DNA from: Acidobacteriota bacterium
GTDB lineage: Bacteria > Acidobacteriota > Vicinamibacteria > Vicinamibacterales > CAVVIG01
Assembly (NCBI GenBank): GCA_003222395.1
Contig: QHWB01000039.1
Span: 1 to 64,000 of the forward strand
DNA: 64,000 nt
Direction: 5' to 3'
Shown piece by piece: positions 1 through 7,024 of the stretch. The position numbers and the translations under genes are program-made. Each line of letters begins with the position of its first letter. The first letter of the stretch is position 1. The notes beneath the pieces are model-generated. The model saw only the letters and a list, made by a program, of their open reading frames with translations. It searched no databases and was not told the DNA's origin.

Positions 1-105
1 GTCGTCATCGCGGTCATCGTCGGATGAGCCGCCGCGTCCGCGAGGTCGGTCGAACGCATATCGGTCGTCGTCACGCGAGTCGTAATCACGAGGATCGAAA
101 TCCAT
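1..105 (-). CDS. N-terminal part of an unidentified Asp/Arg-rich protein (runs off window)
   Basis: An ATG lies at 105-103 on the minus strand and the 35 visible codons are all open, so the body of the gene lies left of the window. The peptide begins MDFDPRDYDS and is dominated by Asp and Arg, with no hydrophobic stretch: a soluble, probably disordered start. It resembles the starts of hypothetical proteins carried by integrative elements, but 35 residues are too few to identify a family. It lies on the same side of the tRNA-Arg scar as the toxin-antitoxin pair, so it is probably part of the integrated element (inference). Confidence 0.5.
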   Translation of the reverse strand, partial: MDFDPRDYDSRDDDRYAFDRPRGRGGSSDDDRDDD

Positions 106-131
106 ATTTCTGCCGTGCGGATGAGCCGCGA

Positions 132-137
132 TACAAT
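132..137 (+). promoter_or_regulatory. -10-like hexamer TACAAT of the toxin-antitoxin pair
   Basis: TACAAT ends 8 nt before the ATG at 146 and no purine-rich ribosome site lies between them. The mRNA would be leaderless or nearly so, which favours ATG 146 over ATG 155 as the antitoxin start. Confidence 0.45.
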
Positions 138-145
138 GGAACCGT

Positions 146-370
146 ATGGGCGCGATGGACCGAATCACGGTGAACCCGGAGGTGTGCGGTGGCCGTCCGT
201 GCATCCGCGGCCTTCGGATCCGTGTCAAAGACGTTCTCGATCTGCTCGCCGCGGGCGCGACGCGCGAGGAGATCCTCGCGGATTATCCCTATCTCGAGCC
301 CGACGACATCACCGCGGTTTTGGAGTTCGCCGCGAAGCAGAACGATCACCCGGTGCTGCGGAGCGCATGA
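146..370 (+). CDS. DUF433 family antitoxin
   Basis: A 74-residue DUF433 protein. The family hallmarks are visible: an ITVNPEVCGGRPCIRGLRI block at residues 6-24, followed by an Asp/Glu-rich helix-turn segment (LLAAGATREEILADYPYL). DUF433 proteins are small winged-helix-like DNA-binding proteins that often act as the antitoxin upstream of a PIN-like toxin. Here the stop codon is followed directly by the TTG of a DUF5615 gene, the usual arrangement. The antitoxin is expected to neutralise the toxin and repress the operon. ATG 155 is an alternative start. Confidence 0.85.
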   Translation: MGAMDRITVNPEVCGGRPCIRGLRIRVKDVLDLLAAGATREEILADYPYLEPDDITAVLEFAAKQNDHPVLRSA

Positions 371-697
371 TTGCGCTTCCTCGTCGACGCTCAACTCCCT
401 CCGGCTCTCGCACGACGAATTGAGTCGCTCGGCCACAATGCCGAGCACGTAGCCGATTGCAGGCTCGAAAAGGCTCCGGACGAAGAGATTCGCGCTTACG
501 CCGCAAAAAACGGAGCAGTGATCGTCACAAAGGATGAAGACTTCGCAATCCATCGGGTCCTGCACGAAGGACCGGCGGTAGTGTGGGTCCGAATTGGAAA
601 TACCCGGCGTGTCGAACTTCTTCGGCGTTTCGAAGCGGAGTTGCCGAAGATTGTCGCGGCAGTTGATCGTGGTGAGCCGATCATCGAGCTGACATGA
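371..697 (+). CDS. DUF5615 family PIN-like toxin
   Basis: A 108-residue protein of the DUF5615 (Mut7-C-like/PIN-like) family, predicted to be a ribonuclease toxin. It begins with the family pattern RFLVDAQLPPALAR, with an acidic residue at position 6, and has the second acidic block VTKDEDFA near residues 52-59, matching the metal-binding acidic residues of PIN-like folds. The start is TTG at 371, immediately after the antitoxin stop; the overlapping ATG at 367 is in another frame. The pair lies just left of a tRNA-Arg attachment scar, a common place for such modules on mobile islands. Enzymatic activity is inferred from the family. Confidence 0.85.
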   Translation: MRFLVDAQLPPALARRIESLGHNAEHVADCRLEKAPDEEIRAYAAKNGAVIVTKDEDFAIHRVLHEGPAVVWVRIGNTRRVELLRRFEAELPKIVAAVDRGEPIIELT

Positions 698-752
698 ACG
701 ATCAGACCTCGGCGGCGATGGACCTGCATAGAGCTTTGCGGCGAAAAGAACT

Positions 753-773
753 CGGCTGACAAACGGCTGACAA
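753..773. repeat. Two direct copies of CGGCTGACAA near the attachment site
   Basis: The 10-mer CGGCTGACAA occurs at 753-762 and 764-773, an 11-bp period. Direct repeats of this size beside an attachment core can be integrase arm-binding sites, but two copies alone do not prove that. Otherwise I see no gene between 698 and 834. Confidence 0.4.
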
Positions 774-834
774 TCGGTAGCGGCTCGGAGTGGTCTCAGG
801 CGGTCGGGGGCTTGACAGAACCCCAATAGAATCA

Positions 835-858
835 GGGGCAGCCGTGTCGGGCTGCCCC
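835..858. terminator. 9-bp GC-rich hairpin, possible terminator at element edge
   Basis: A perfect stem (GGGGCAGCC at 835-843 paired with GGCTGCCCC at 850-858) encloses a 6-nt loop. It is followed by a pyrimidine-rich stretch (TCTCCTTTCTTT) but not a clean T-run, so a rho-independent terminator is only possible. It lies 22 nt before the tRNA fragment. Confidence 0.45.
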
Positions 859-879
859 AGATTGTCTCCTTTCTTTGAA

Positions 880-924
880 CTCCTAAGCGGGGGGCCGCCA
901 GTTCAATTCTGGCCGGGCGCGCCA
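880..924 (+). tRNA. 3' half of a tRNA-Arg(CCT) gene, attachment-site scar (not a functional tRNA)
   Basis: Positions 880-924 align base for base with tRNA positions 32-76. They give an anticodon loop CTCCTAA with anticodon CCT, an anticodon-stem 3' strand GCGGG, a five-base variable loop, a T-stem GCCAG/CTGGC around the T-loop TTCAATT, an acceptor 3' strand CGGGCGC, discriminator G, and CCA at 922-924. The 5' half is missing: the bases before 880 pair with neither the anticodon stem nor the acceptor strand. A 3' tRNA copy starting at the anticodon loop is what a tyrosine integrase leaves at the distal end of an inserted element. The intact tRNA-Arg would then lie beyond the left edge of the window. 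Confidence 0.8.
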
Positions 925-1184
925 ATCCAATCAGGTTTGGATCGGAGGGACACCTGTTTAGCGTGACAGATCCATGACGGACGTCGCGCCTCGAAGCCGA
1001 TTTCGAGCTTTCCCATCACCCCACCAGAGCGTTCGAATCGTCCTCTATGGCCACTCGGGCGTTGCGTCGCGCACGCGCCTGACGCATTTGATTCTGCGAG
1101 CGAGTGCGCACGTGCGTTCATGTAACGCTGCGTCGTCGTGATGTTCGCGTGGCCCGCGAGCATCTGCAGCTCGTGAACCGGCGC
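903..1184 (-). pseudogene. Truncated tyrosine recombinase (integrase) C-terminus
   Basis: Reading leftward from 1184, the frame encodes APVHELQM followed by LAGHANITTTQRYMNARAHS, the C-terminal active-site block of phage-type tyrosine recombinases (G-H and the Tyr nucleophile). A TGA at 1187-1185 cuts it off from any upstream catalytic domain, and the sequence after about 1100 no longer looks like an integrase. Only the last catalytic segment survives, so this is a remnant. It lies on the far side of the tRNA scar from the toxin-antitoxin genes, so it may come from an older or tandem insertion at the same site. Confidence 0.75.
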
Positions 1185-1265
1185 TCAGCTTGTTCTGGAA
1201 AAGCAAGCGTTACGAGGGTGTGGCGGCCGACTATGATGCTGGTCGGCGTTGTTTTGGAAGCACCT

Positions 1266-1898
1266 ATGCCCGGACTCGAGCACTGGCTGTCGGTCGCTCG
1301 CTCGGCCGATCCTGACGATCTGCGCGAGCACATCCTGACGGGCTACAAGAATGGAAAACCGTTCACGCCCTACGTGCCGACGCTCGCGCTGCCGTCGCCG
1401 ATCGATCACCTCGTCGATTTCGGGTGCGGCGTCGGCCGCAGCTTTCCCTACCTGAAAACCATTGCCCGCCATGTCGCGGGATTCGACCTGCCGCCCATGA
1501 TCGAGCGCTGTCGCACGCTCGCCGGCGAGTCCATCGATCTCTTGACTGACGACTGGAATGAGGTCAGGGGCCGTCGCTGGGATCTGATCGTTGCCGTCCT
1601 CGTCCTGCAGCATATTGAGCCGGTGATCTGCAGGTCCTATCTGGTGGATTTCGCGAGCATGGCTCCCTGCATCTACGTACTGACGCGCACCCAAAGTGAT
1701 TTCGGCACGAACGTGCTCGACCTCGTTGCCGAGACCGGCTTGTTCGAAGCAGAGGAATGCGTCCGAGTCGACCACGATTCCAGGACGCACCAGCTGCGGA
1801 TCCTCGGTCGGAGGCGCTTCGACGAGGCCCGCCACGACACAGAGGTTGGACACTACGAGGTCCTTTTACGCTCGAAGGTTCCTGCCGCGACCGCGTGA
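1266..1898 (+). CDS. Class I SAM-dependent methyltransferase
   Basis: About 210 residues with the Rossmann methyltransferase signature: motif I VDFGCGVGRS near residue 50, an acidic end of strand 2 (AGFDLPP) and a post-motif segment DLIVAVLVLQHIEPV, typical of small-molecule methyltransferases. Substrate cannot be inferred. The frame stays open back to 1104, but that part overlaps the integrase remnant on the other strand. I chose ATG 1266 because GGAAG lies 5-6 nt upstream; ATG 1233 is an alternative. It stands alone between a mobile-element scar and an exported metallohydrolase. Confidence 0.75.
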   Translation: MPGLEHWLSVARSADPDDLREHILTGYKNGKPFTPYVPTLALPSPIDHLVDFGCGVGRSFPYLKTIARHVAGFDLPPMIERCRTLAGESIDLLTDDWNEVRGRRWDLIVAVLVLQHIEPVICRSYLVDFASMAPCIYVLTRTQSDFGTNVLDLVAETGLFEAEECVRVDHDSRTHQLRILGRRRFDEARHDTEVGHYEVLLRSKVPAATA

Positions 1899-2046
1899 AG
1901 ATGTTCGGAACGCGTCACCGCCAGCTCCAGACCTCCGTACGCAGGCCAAAGCGCGTTGCAACCCACCGCAGCCTGTGCGATCGTGAGCCGCCACGACGGA
2001 CGCGCGGGAGTCACGCACCCGACGAAGTGGTAAGGAGCATCAAGAA

Positions 2047-3219
2047 ATGCGAGAGGTAGCGGTTGGACGCCAGTTGGCGTGCCAGAGGCACGCCCTACGC
2101 GCATCGACGGTGTTCGTGATGGCGCTCATCTTGTCGATCGTGTGTTACACGGCGCCGACCGGCGGCGCCAGGACCTTCGACATCTACGTCGTAGACGTGG
2201 AGGGTGGGAACGCCACGCTGTTCGTGTCACCGTCGGGCGAATCGGTGCTCATCGATTCGGGGAACGCGGGTCCAGCCGCCGTCCGAGATGCAGAGCGCAT
2301 CATGGCCGCCGTCAAGGACGCACAGCTCGCGCAAATCGACCACCTGATTACCACTCATTGGCACGGCGATCATTTCGGCGGCCTGGCCGAACTCGCCGCG
2401 CGAGTCCCGATCCGGAATTTCATCGACCACGGCCCGAACGTGCAGCCCGCTCCTGTCGCGGATGAATTTCTGCAAAAGACGTATCCACAACTCTACGCGA
2501 AGGCGCGCCATGTCGTCGCAAAACCCGGCATGAAGATTCCAGTGGCCGGACTGGATGTTCTGGTCGTGACGTCGGCCGGTGAAACGATCGCGAAATCAAT
2601 CTCCGGAGGTGGCGCGGCGAATCCGTACTGCGCGAGTTTCAAGCCTGGAGAGAACAATGCGGAGGACCCGATGTCGGTCGGAACGTACGTGACGTTCGGG
2701 AAGTTCCGCACGATTCATCTGGGAGACCTCACGAAGAACAAGGAATTCGAGCTGATGTGTCCGACGAACCGCATCGGCACGGTCGACGTGCTTCTAGGCT
2801 TACACCATGGCGTGGATACCTCGAATTCCGAAGTGCTCGTTCACGCTCTTCGTCCGCGCGTGGCCATCATGAACAACGGCACGCGCAAAGGTGGACAACC
2901 TGAAGTCATGACGACGTTGCATTCCTCTCCGGGTCTCGAGGATGTCTGGCAGATGCATTTTTCGCAACTCAGTGGACAAGAGTACACCGTGCCCGGTCTC
3001 TTCATCGCCAATCTGCTTGACGAACCGCTCGCGGCCATGCCGGTCGCGCCGATTCCCTCCCCGCAGCCGGGCCCGGGGTCGCCTCCGCCGCCGGTCCACA
3101 ACGGAACCGCCTATTGGATCAAGGTGTCGGCACAGCCTGACGGATCGTTCACGGTGACCAATAGCCGCAATGGCTTCAGCAAAACCTATAAGGCAGATCT
3201 CAGGCGAGGAGCCGATTAG
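2047..3219 (+). CDS. Exported metallo-beta-lactamase-fold hydrolase (ComEC-C-terminal-like)
   Basis: A 390-residue protein. ATG 2047 has a good ribosome site (AAGGAG, about 10 nt upstream). A hydrophobic segment around residues 24-38 ending in Thr/Gly/Ala suggests an N-terminal signal. The mature part starts with FDIYVVDVEGGNATL, and the metal-binding motif THWHGDHFGG lies near residue 100, followed by a later HLGDLT and HHG histidine/aspartate pair. This is the metallo-beta-lactamase fold seen in ComEC C-terminal domains and related stand-alone exported hydrolases. A Pro-rich linker (PSPQPGPGSPPPP) near residue 340 leads to a short C-terminal module of about 40 residues. Substrate is unknown. 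Confidence 0.75.
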   Translation: MREVAVGRQLACQRHALRASTVFVMALILSIVCYTAPTGGARTFDIYVVDVEGGNATLFVSPSGESVLIDSGNAGPAAVRDAERIMAAVKDAQLAQIDHLITTHWHGDHFGGLAELAARVPIRNFIDHGPNVQPAPVADEFLQKTYPQLYAKARHVVAKPGMKIPVAGLDVLVVTSAGETIAKSISGGGAANPYCASFKPGENNAEDPMSVGTYVTFGKFRTIHLGDLTKNKEFELMCPTNRIGTVDVLLGLHHGVDTSNSEVLVHALRPRVAIMNNGTRKGGQPEVMTTLHSSPGLEDVWQMHFSQLSGQEYTVPGLFIANLLDEPLAAMPVAPIPSPQPGPGSPPPPVHNGTAYWIKVSAQPDGSFTVTNSRNGFSKTYKADLRRGAD

Positions 3220-3245
3220 GGCGTCGCGTAGCCGGCGGCAACCAT

Positions 3246-3641
3246 ATGAAGCGCATTCGAGCGCGCGGATCGCTTCGCGCGGTCCTTCTGCTTGGTGGCG
3301 TGTACCTCCTCATCGGCAGAGTTTTCGCCGCGCCGGCAGATCACGTGCGCGTGTGGCGACTAGCCGCGTGGGCGCTCAGCGGCGCTGCGTACGCGGCGCA
3401 CATCGGATACGAGCACTTCAAGTTGCACCACTCACCTCGTTCGACAGCATTGCACGCAGCGCTGGCTGTCGCGATCGGGGCGTGCGCACTCGCAGCCGCT
3501 GGAGCCCTTCATTCGGTGCTGGCTGGATCGGCGCTTCGGCCCTTGTGGCTCCTGGCCCTGATTCTCTGGCCGGTCGTCACCGCCGTTCCAGCGTTTTTCG
3601 TTGCCCTCGTGACCGGAGCGATACTTGCGCGCCGTGGCTGA
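3246..3641 (+). CDS. Small integral membrane protein
   Basis: 131 residues with a basic N-terminus (MKRIRARGS) and about four hydrophobic segments, near residues 11-28, 38-52, 68-90 and 96-126. There is no recognisable domain, catalytic motif or cysteine pair. It follows the metallohydrolase by 26 nt and precedes the NTF2-like gene by 30 nt, so the three may be co-transcribed. I do not recognise the family; function unknown. Confidence 0.6.
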   Translation: MKRIRARGSLRAVLLLGGVYLLIGRVFAAPADHVRVWRLAAWALSGAAYAAHIGYEHFKLHHSPRSTALHAALAVAIGACALAAAGALHSVLAGSALRPLWLLALILWPVVTAVPAFFVALVTGAILARRG

Positions 3642-3671
3642 AGGTGGATCGGAGTGAATTCAGGAGGGCTC

Positions 3672-4109
3672 ATGCCAGCCATGAAAACCGATACCGAGAC
3701 AGACGTTCGACAAATCGACGATATTCTTCGACGGATCGAAGCGGCAGAGAATGCCGGCGACGCCACCGCGATGATCGACCTGCTGGCTGAGGACGCGGTG
3801 ATCATGGCGCCGGATCAGCCCGTTCAGGAAGGAAAGGCCGCTTGTGCCGCGTTTCTCACCGACGTGATCGCCAGCCTGTTCGAGCAATTCGACCGGCGCA
3901 TCGCTTACGTCAGCGCCGAGGTTCGCGTGATCGGCGAGTATGCCTTCGACCGGGGAAGCTTCGCGTTCAGCGTTGTGCCACGATCAGGCGGCGACACGTC
4001 TCGGGAAACTGGAAAATATCTGTTCCTCTATTCGCGGGCCGCCGACGGTTCATGGAAGATCGCCCGTGCCATCGTGAACCTCGACGCTCACGAGAGCGAG
4101 GAAGCTTGA
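3672..4109 (+). CDS. SnoaL/DUF4440-like NTF2-fold protein
   Basis: 145 residues. The start ATG 3672 is supported by AGGAGG about 6 nt upstream; the frame also opens at 3654. The sequence follows the DUF4440/SgcJ pattern: an N-terminal helix (IDDILRRIEAAENAGDATAMIDLLAEDAVIMAP), a central segment with FDRGSF, and a final strand GSWKIARAIVNLD. NTF2-like proteins form small cone-shaped pockets and serve as isomerases, hydrolases or binding proteins. No catalytic residues can be assigned here, so the specific role is unknown. No signal peptide. Confidence 0.75.
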   Translation: MPAMKTDTETDVRQIDDILRRIEAAENAGDATAMIDLLAEDAVIMAPDQPVQEGKAACAAFLTDVIASLFEQFDRRIAYVSAEVRVIGEYAFDRGSFAFSVVPRSGGDTSRETGKYLFLYSRAADGSWKIARAIVNLDAHESEEA

Positions 4110-4140
4110 CGTAGGATTCAGATAACGAGAGGTGACCAAG

Positions 4141-4674
4141 GTGAGCAGAGTGCCGTTGGATCCCTTGCTGGCGGCTTGCGTGCTCGTGCCGCTGTTCGCG
4201 GCGTGTATTAGTCATCAGCCGTTGCCGACGCAGCCGTCCATTGCCGCGGCACCGTTGGCGATCGTTGTCGCCCTCGAGGGCGAAGCAGGAAGCGGTGACG
4301 GGCAGGTGAGAGAGCGTTCTCGCGCGTCCGGCGGACAGACGGTCCACCTCGGTCCTGGCGAGCGCCGTCTCTGGTCATTTATCGTTCGTCCGGTGCAGGC
4401 GGAGTACTCCCTCGCAGTGACCTACTCCAACGGCAAGGAAGGACCAAACGAGATGATTCATGTCGCGGTCGATGACAGGCCGGTCGCTTCCTTTCAGAAT
4501 CGCGACAGCGGCGACAGCGTCGAGGGTTGGAATCTATTCGTGACTGATCCCGCAGGCACATCGACGCTCGGCCCCGGAAATCACACGCTCACGCTCGACG
4601 TCACGGGCGGTGATGGCTGTGTGGAAATCGACGTCGTGACCTTGAAGCCCGGCGGAGTTGCCGCATGGCAGTAG
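4141..4674 (+). CDS. Putative lipoprotein with beta-sandwich (carbohydrate-binding-like) domain
   Basis: About 177 residues from GTG 4141; GTG 4132 is also in frame, but GAGAGG sits correctly only for 4141. The N-terminus has a hydrophobic segment ending in LFAAC, a lipobox, so the mature protein is probably lipid-anchored at Cys 22. The rest looks like one beta-sandwich of the galactose-binding/CBM35-like kind (ERRLWSFIVRPVQAEYSLAV at the strand core, LGPGNHTLTLDVTGGDGCVEIDVVTL at the end). No catalytic motif is visible. Ligand unknown. Confidence 0.55.
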   Translation: MSRVPLDPLLAACVLVPLFAACISHQPLPTQPSIAAAPLAIVVALEGEAGSGDGQVRERSRASGGQTVHLGPGERRLWSFIVRPVQAEYSLAVTYSNGKEGPNEMIHVAVDDRPVASFQNRDSGDSVEGWNLFVTDPAGTSTLGPGNHTLTLDVTGGDGCVEIDVVTLKPGGVAAWQ

Positions 4675-4724
4675 TACGATGGCTGTGACCACGTCGGCAA
4701 CGTGCAGGATTCGGACGAGCACGC

Positions 4725-4886
4725 ATGAAGGATCCCATCACGTGGTTCGTCATCCTCGTGGCGGTCTGCGTCGCCGGACCGTACGTGTTCCGCGTGCGAC
4801 CGGTCACCGCACGGCAGCGGCTGTTCGTGGCGCTGACGATTGCGTTTCTCGCCTGGATCCTTCCTCTCATGGTTTCTCTACGTTGA
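4725..4886 (+). CDS. 53-residue two-helix membrane protein
   Basis: A short open frame from ATG 4725 to TGA 4884-4886. It encodes MKDPITWFVILVAVCVAGPY, then a basic turn (RVRPVTARQR) and a second hydrophobic segment (LFVALTIAFLAWILPLMVSL). The positive turn between two hydrophobic helices and the clean start and stop make it a plausible membrane hairpin protein. No ribosome site is obvious, and it could be a chance frame in GC-rich DNA. No family is recognised. Confidence 0.4.
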   Translation: MKDPITWFVILVAVCVAGPYVFRVRPVTARQRLFVALTIAFLAWILPLMVSLR

Positions 4887-4942
4887 CGCGTGCCTCCGGC
4901 CGCGCCATGCCAGCATGAGCTCGTTACGAAGCGAGGTCACCG

Positions 4943-6232
4943 ATGCCGTACACGCTCACGCGTCGCCAGCTTCTGCGCAGCCTCGCGGTCGTGACCACGC
5001 CTGCCGTCCTGAGCGCGAGGGCGCGTGCACAGTCGACCCCCACGCCAGCGGTCGGCCCGCTCAGTCAAGTCGTCTTGCCGCAGGGCGTCCGCTCACGGTT
5101 CGTCAACGACGTCAACGGCATCCGCATGCACGTTCTGGAAGCAGGGTTCGGCAGCGAGCGCCGACCAGCCGTGCTGTTGGTTCATGGTTTCCCCGAGCTC
5201 GCGTACAGCTGGCGGAAGGTGATGCTGCCGATTGCGGCAGCTGGATATCACGTCATCGCGCCGGACTTGCGAGGGTACGGGCGCACGAGCGGCACGGACG
5301 TGAAGTTCGACGACGACCTGAGTCCGTGGCGAACGTTGAACGAGGTGACCGACATGGTCGCGCTCGTCTCGGCGTTCGGCTATCGCGCGGTCTCCGCCGT
5401 TGTCGGCCACGACTTCGGATCGCCGGTCGCCGCGTGGTGCGCCGTCGTGCGGCCCGATATTTTCCGATCGGTCGTGCTGATGAGCGCGCCGTTCGGCGGG
5501 ACGCCCCCGCTGCCGTTCGACACCGCCGACGCCGCGCAGGCGAGCGGCGCGAGGAACGCGGCGAGCGACGGCATCTACGACGATCTGGCGAAGCTGACGC
5601 CGCCGCGCAAGCACTATCAGCGCTATTACTCGACGCGCGAGGCGAACGACAACCTGTGGCACGCACCGCAGGGACTGCATGCGCTCCTGCGCGCGTACTA
5701 CCACATGAAAAGCGCTGACTGGAAACAGAACGATCCGCATCCGCTCCGCGCGCGGACCGCGGAGGAGTGGGCGAAGCTGCCGCGCTATTACGTCATGGAT
5801 CGCGACAAAGGGATGGCCGAGACCGTCGCTTCCGAGATGCCATTAGCCTCCGCGATCGCCGCCTGCAAGTGGCTTCCCGAAGATGAGCTGCGCGTGTACA
5901 GCACCGAATACGGCAGGACCGGATTTCAGGGCGGCCTCCAATCGTACCGTGTCGGTTCGAGCGGCCGATTCGCTGCGGAGCTTCAGCTGTTCTCGGGCCG
6001 GACGATCGATCAGCCGTCGATGTTCATTGCCGGAAAGGCCGACTGGGGCGCGTATCAGAATCCCGGCGCACTCGAGCGGATGCAGACGAACGCGTGCACG
6101 CGCATGGTCGGCGGCGTCCAGTTCGTCGACGGCGCGGGGCATTGGGTGCAGCAGGAACAACCCGATCGCGTCAGCGCGCTCATCACCGATTTTCTCCGGC
6201 GCAACGCTCCGCGCAACAGCTCCGTTGGATGA
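4943..6232 (+). CDS. Tat-exported alpha/beta hydrolase, epoxide-hydrolase-like
   Basis: 429 residues. The N-terminus (TRRQLLRSLAVVTTPAVLSARARAQ) is a twin-arginine signal with an Ala-rich cleavage region. The hydrolase core follows: oxyanion motif LLVHGFPELAYSWRK, a DLRGYG strand turn, nucleophile elbow VVGHDFGSP (Asp nucleophile, as in epoxide hydrolases and haloalkane dehalogenases), an acidic residue in FIAGKADWG, and the catalytic His in VDGAGHWVQQEQP. The lid carries several Tyr (YQRYYST, ARTAEEWAKLPRYYVMD) that could activate an epoxide. The start ATG has GAGG about 6 nt upstream. Substrate unknown; the role is assigned by family. Confidence 0.8.
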   Translation: MPYTLTRRQLLRSLAVVTTPAVLSARARAQSTPTPAVGPLSQVVLPQGVRSRFVNDVNGIRMHVLEAGFGSERRPAVLLVHGFPELAYSWRKVMLPIAAAGYHVIAPDLRGYGRTSGTDVKFDDDLSPWRTLNEVTDMVALVSAFGYRAVSAVVGHDFGSPVAAWCAVVRPDIFRSVVLMSAPFGGTPPLPFDTADAAQASGARNAASDGIYDDLAKLTPPRKHYQRYYSTREANDNLWHAPQGLHALLRAYYHMKSADWKQNDPHPLRARTAEEWAKLPRYYVMDRDKGMAETVASEMPLASAIAACKWLPEDELRVYSTEYGRTGFQGGLQSYRVGSSGRFAAELQLFSGRTIDQPSMFIAGKADWGAYQNPGALERMQTNACTRMVGGVQFVDGAGHWVQQEQPDRVSALITDFLRRNAPRNSSVG

Positions 6233-6266
6233 CCGCGCGTCGGACCATTCGGCGCGGCGGGCAACG

Positions 6267-6272
6267 TATAAT
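6267..6272 (+). promoter_or_regulatory. -10 box TATAAT upstream of the TPR protein
   Basis: A perfect TATAAT lies 23 nt before the ATG at 6296. No convincing -35 is visible 16-18 nt upstream, and no clear Shine-Dalgarno precedes the ATG. Confidence 0.45.
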
Positions 6273-6295
6273 AATGATCACAGCCAACTTTCACT

Positions 6296-7024
6296 ATGAA
6301 GAGAACAGAACGGCAGCATCTCAAAGAGCACGAGCTCGAGGCGCTCGCGCGGCAGGCGCGCGAGATGGTCGGCGCGCGGCGGCGCGAGACGACGCTCATC
6401 GTGACCGTCCTCGTCATCGTCGGTGCAATTCTGGGCGGCTATCTGCTGTGGCGTGAACGCGTCAGCTCGAAGGCGCACGATCTGCTCGCACAGGCGGTCG
6501 CGGTGCACGACGCGCGCGTCGGTCCACCGCCCGCGCCGGGGCAACCCGCCGGCGGCTTGTACTTCCCCACCGAGCGGGAGCGCGCGCAGGCGGCGCTGAC
6601 GAAGTTCAAGGTCGCCGCCGACGCGTATCCGTCGACCGACGCCGGCATTTACGCTCGCTATCAGGAAGCGGCGACATGGATGACGCTGGACAACCCGGCG
6701 CAGGCGGCCGCGGCCTACCAGCAGGTGGTCGACAAGGCTGGTAACGGCATCTACGGCCAAACGGCGCGGCTCGGGCTGGCGGAGGCGCAGGCGCGCGCCG
6801 GCCAGTACGACCAGGCAATCAACATGTTCAAGGAGCTCGCGCAGCGCAAGGACGGCCCGCTGCCGATCGACGGCATCCTCATGCGCCTCGGCCGCACGTA
6901 CCTCGATGCCGGCAAGCGCTCCGACGCGCAGCAGACGTTCAACCGTCTCGTTCAGGAGTACCCGGAATCGCCGTTCAACGGCGACGCGAAGAAAGAGCTG
7001 GAGAACCTGAAGAAGACCACCTAG
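6296..7024 (+). CDS. Membrane-anchored tetratricopeptide repeat protein
   Basis: 242 residues: a charged cytoplasmic N-terminus (1-30), one transmembrane helix (about 32-52, TTLIVTVLVIVGAILGGYLLW), then an extracytoplasmic part. The latter has TPR-like helix pairs (ALTKFKVAADAYPSTDAGIYA, AAAYQQVVDKAGNGIYGQTA, AINMFKELAQRK, AQQTFNRLVQEYPESPFNGDAK). The topology matches YfgM-type ancillary proteins of the envelope, which bind partners in the periplasm; that role is inference. The last repeat (LVQEYPESPFN...AKKELENLK) is the outer-membrane assembly/Tol-type TPR style. It overlaps the convergent agmatinase gene by 4 nt, leaving no room for a terminator. Confidence 0.75.
   Translation: MKRTERQHLKEHELEALARQAREMVGARRRETTLIVTVLVIVGAILGGYLLWRERVSSKAHDLLAQAVAVHDARVGPPPAPGQPAGGLYFPTERERAQAALTKFKVAADAYPSTDAGIYARYQEAATWMTLDNPAQAAAAYQQVVDKAGNGIYGQTARLGLAEAQARAGQYDQAINMFKELAQRKDGPLPIDGILMRLGRTYLDAGKRSDAQQTFNRLVQEYPESPFNGDAKKELENLKKTT

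Noticed and set aside
835-924. A complete tRNA gene
   Set aside because: The 3' half fits tRNA-Arg(CCT), but the bases upstream cannot form the acceptor, D-arm or anticodon stem.
86-925. Long minus-strand frame over the toxin-antitoxin pair
   Set aside because: It has no recognisable domain and lies antisense to two clear family proteins; high GC makes such shadow frames common.
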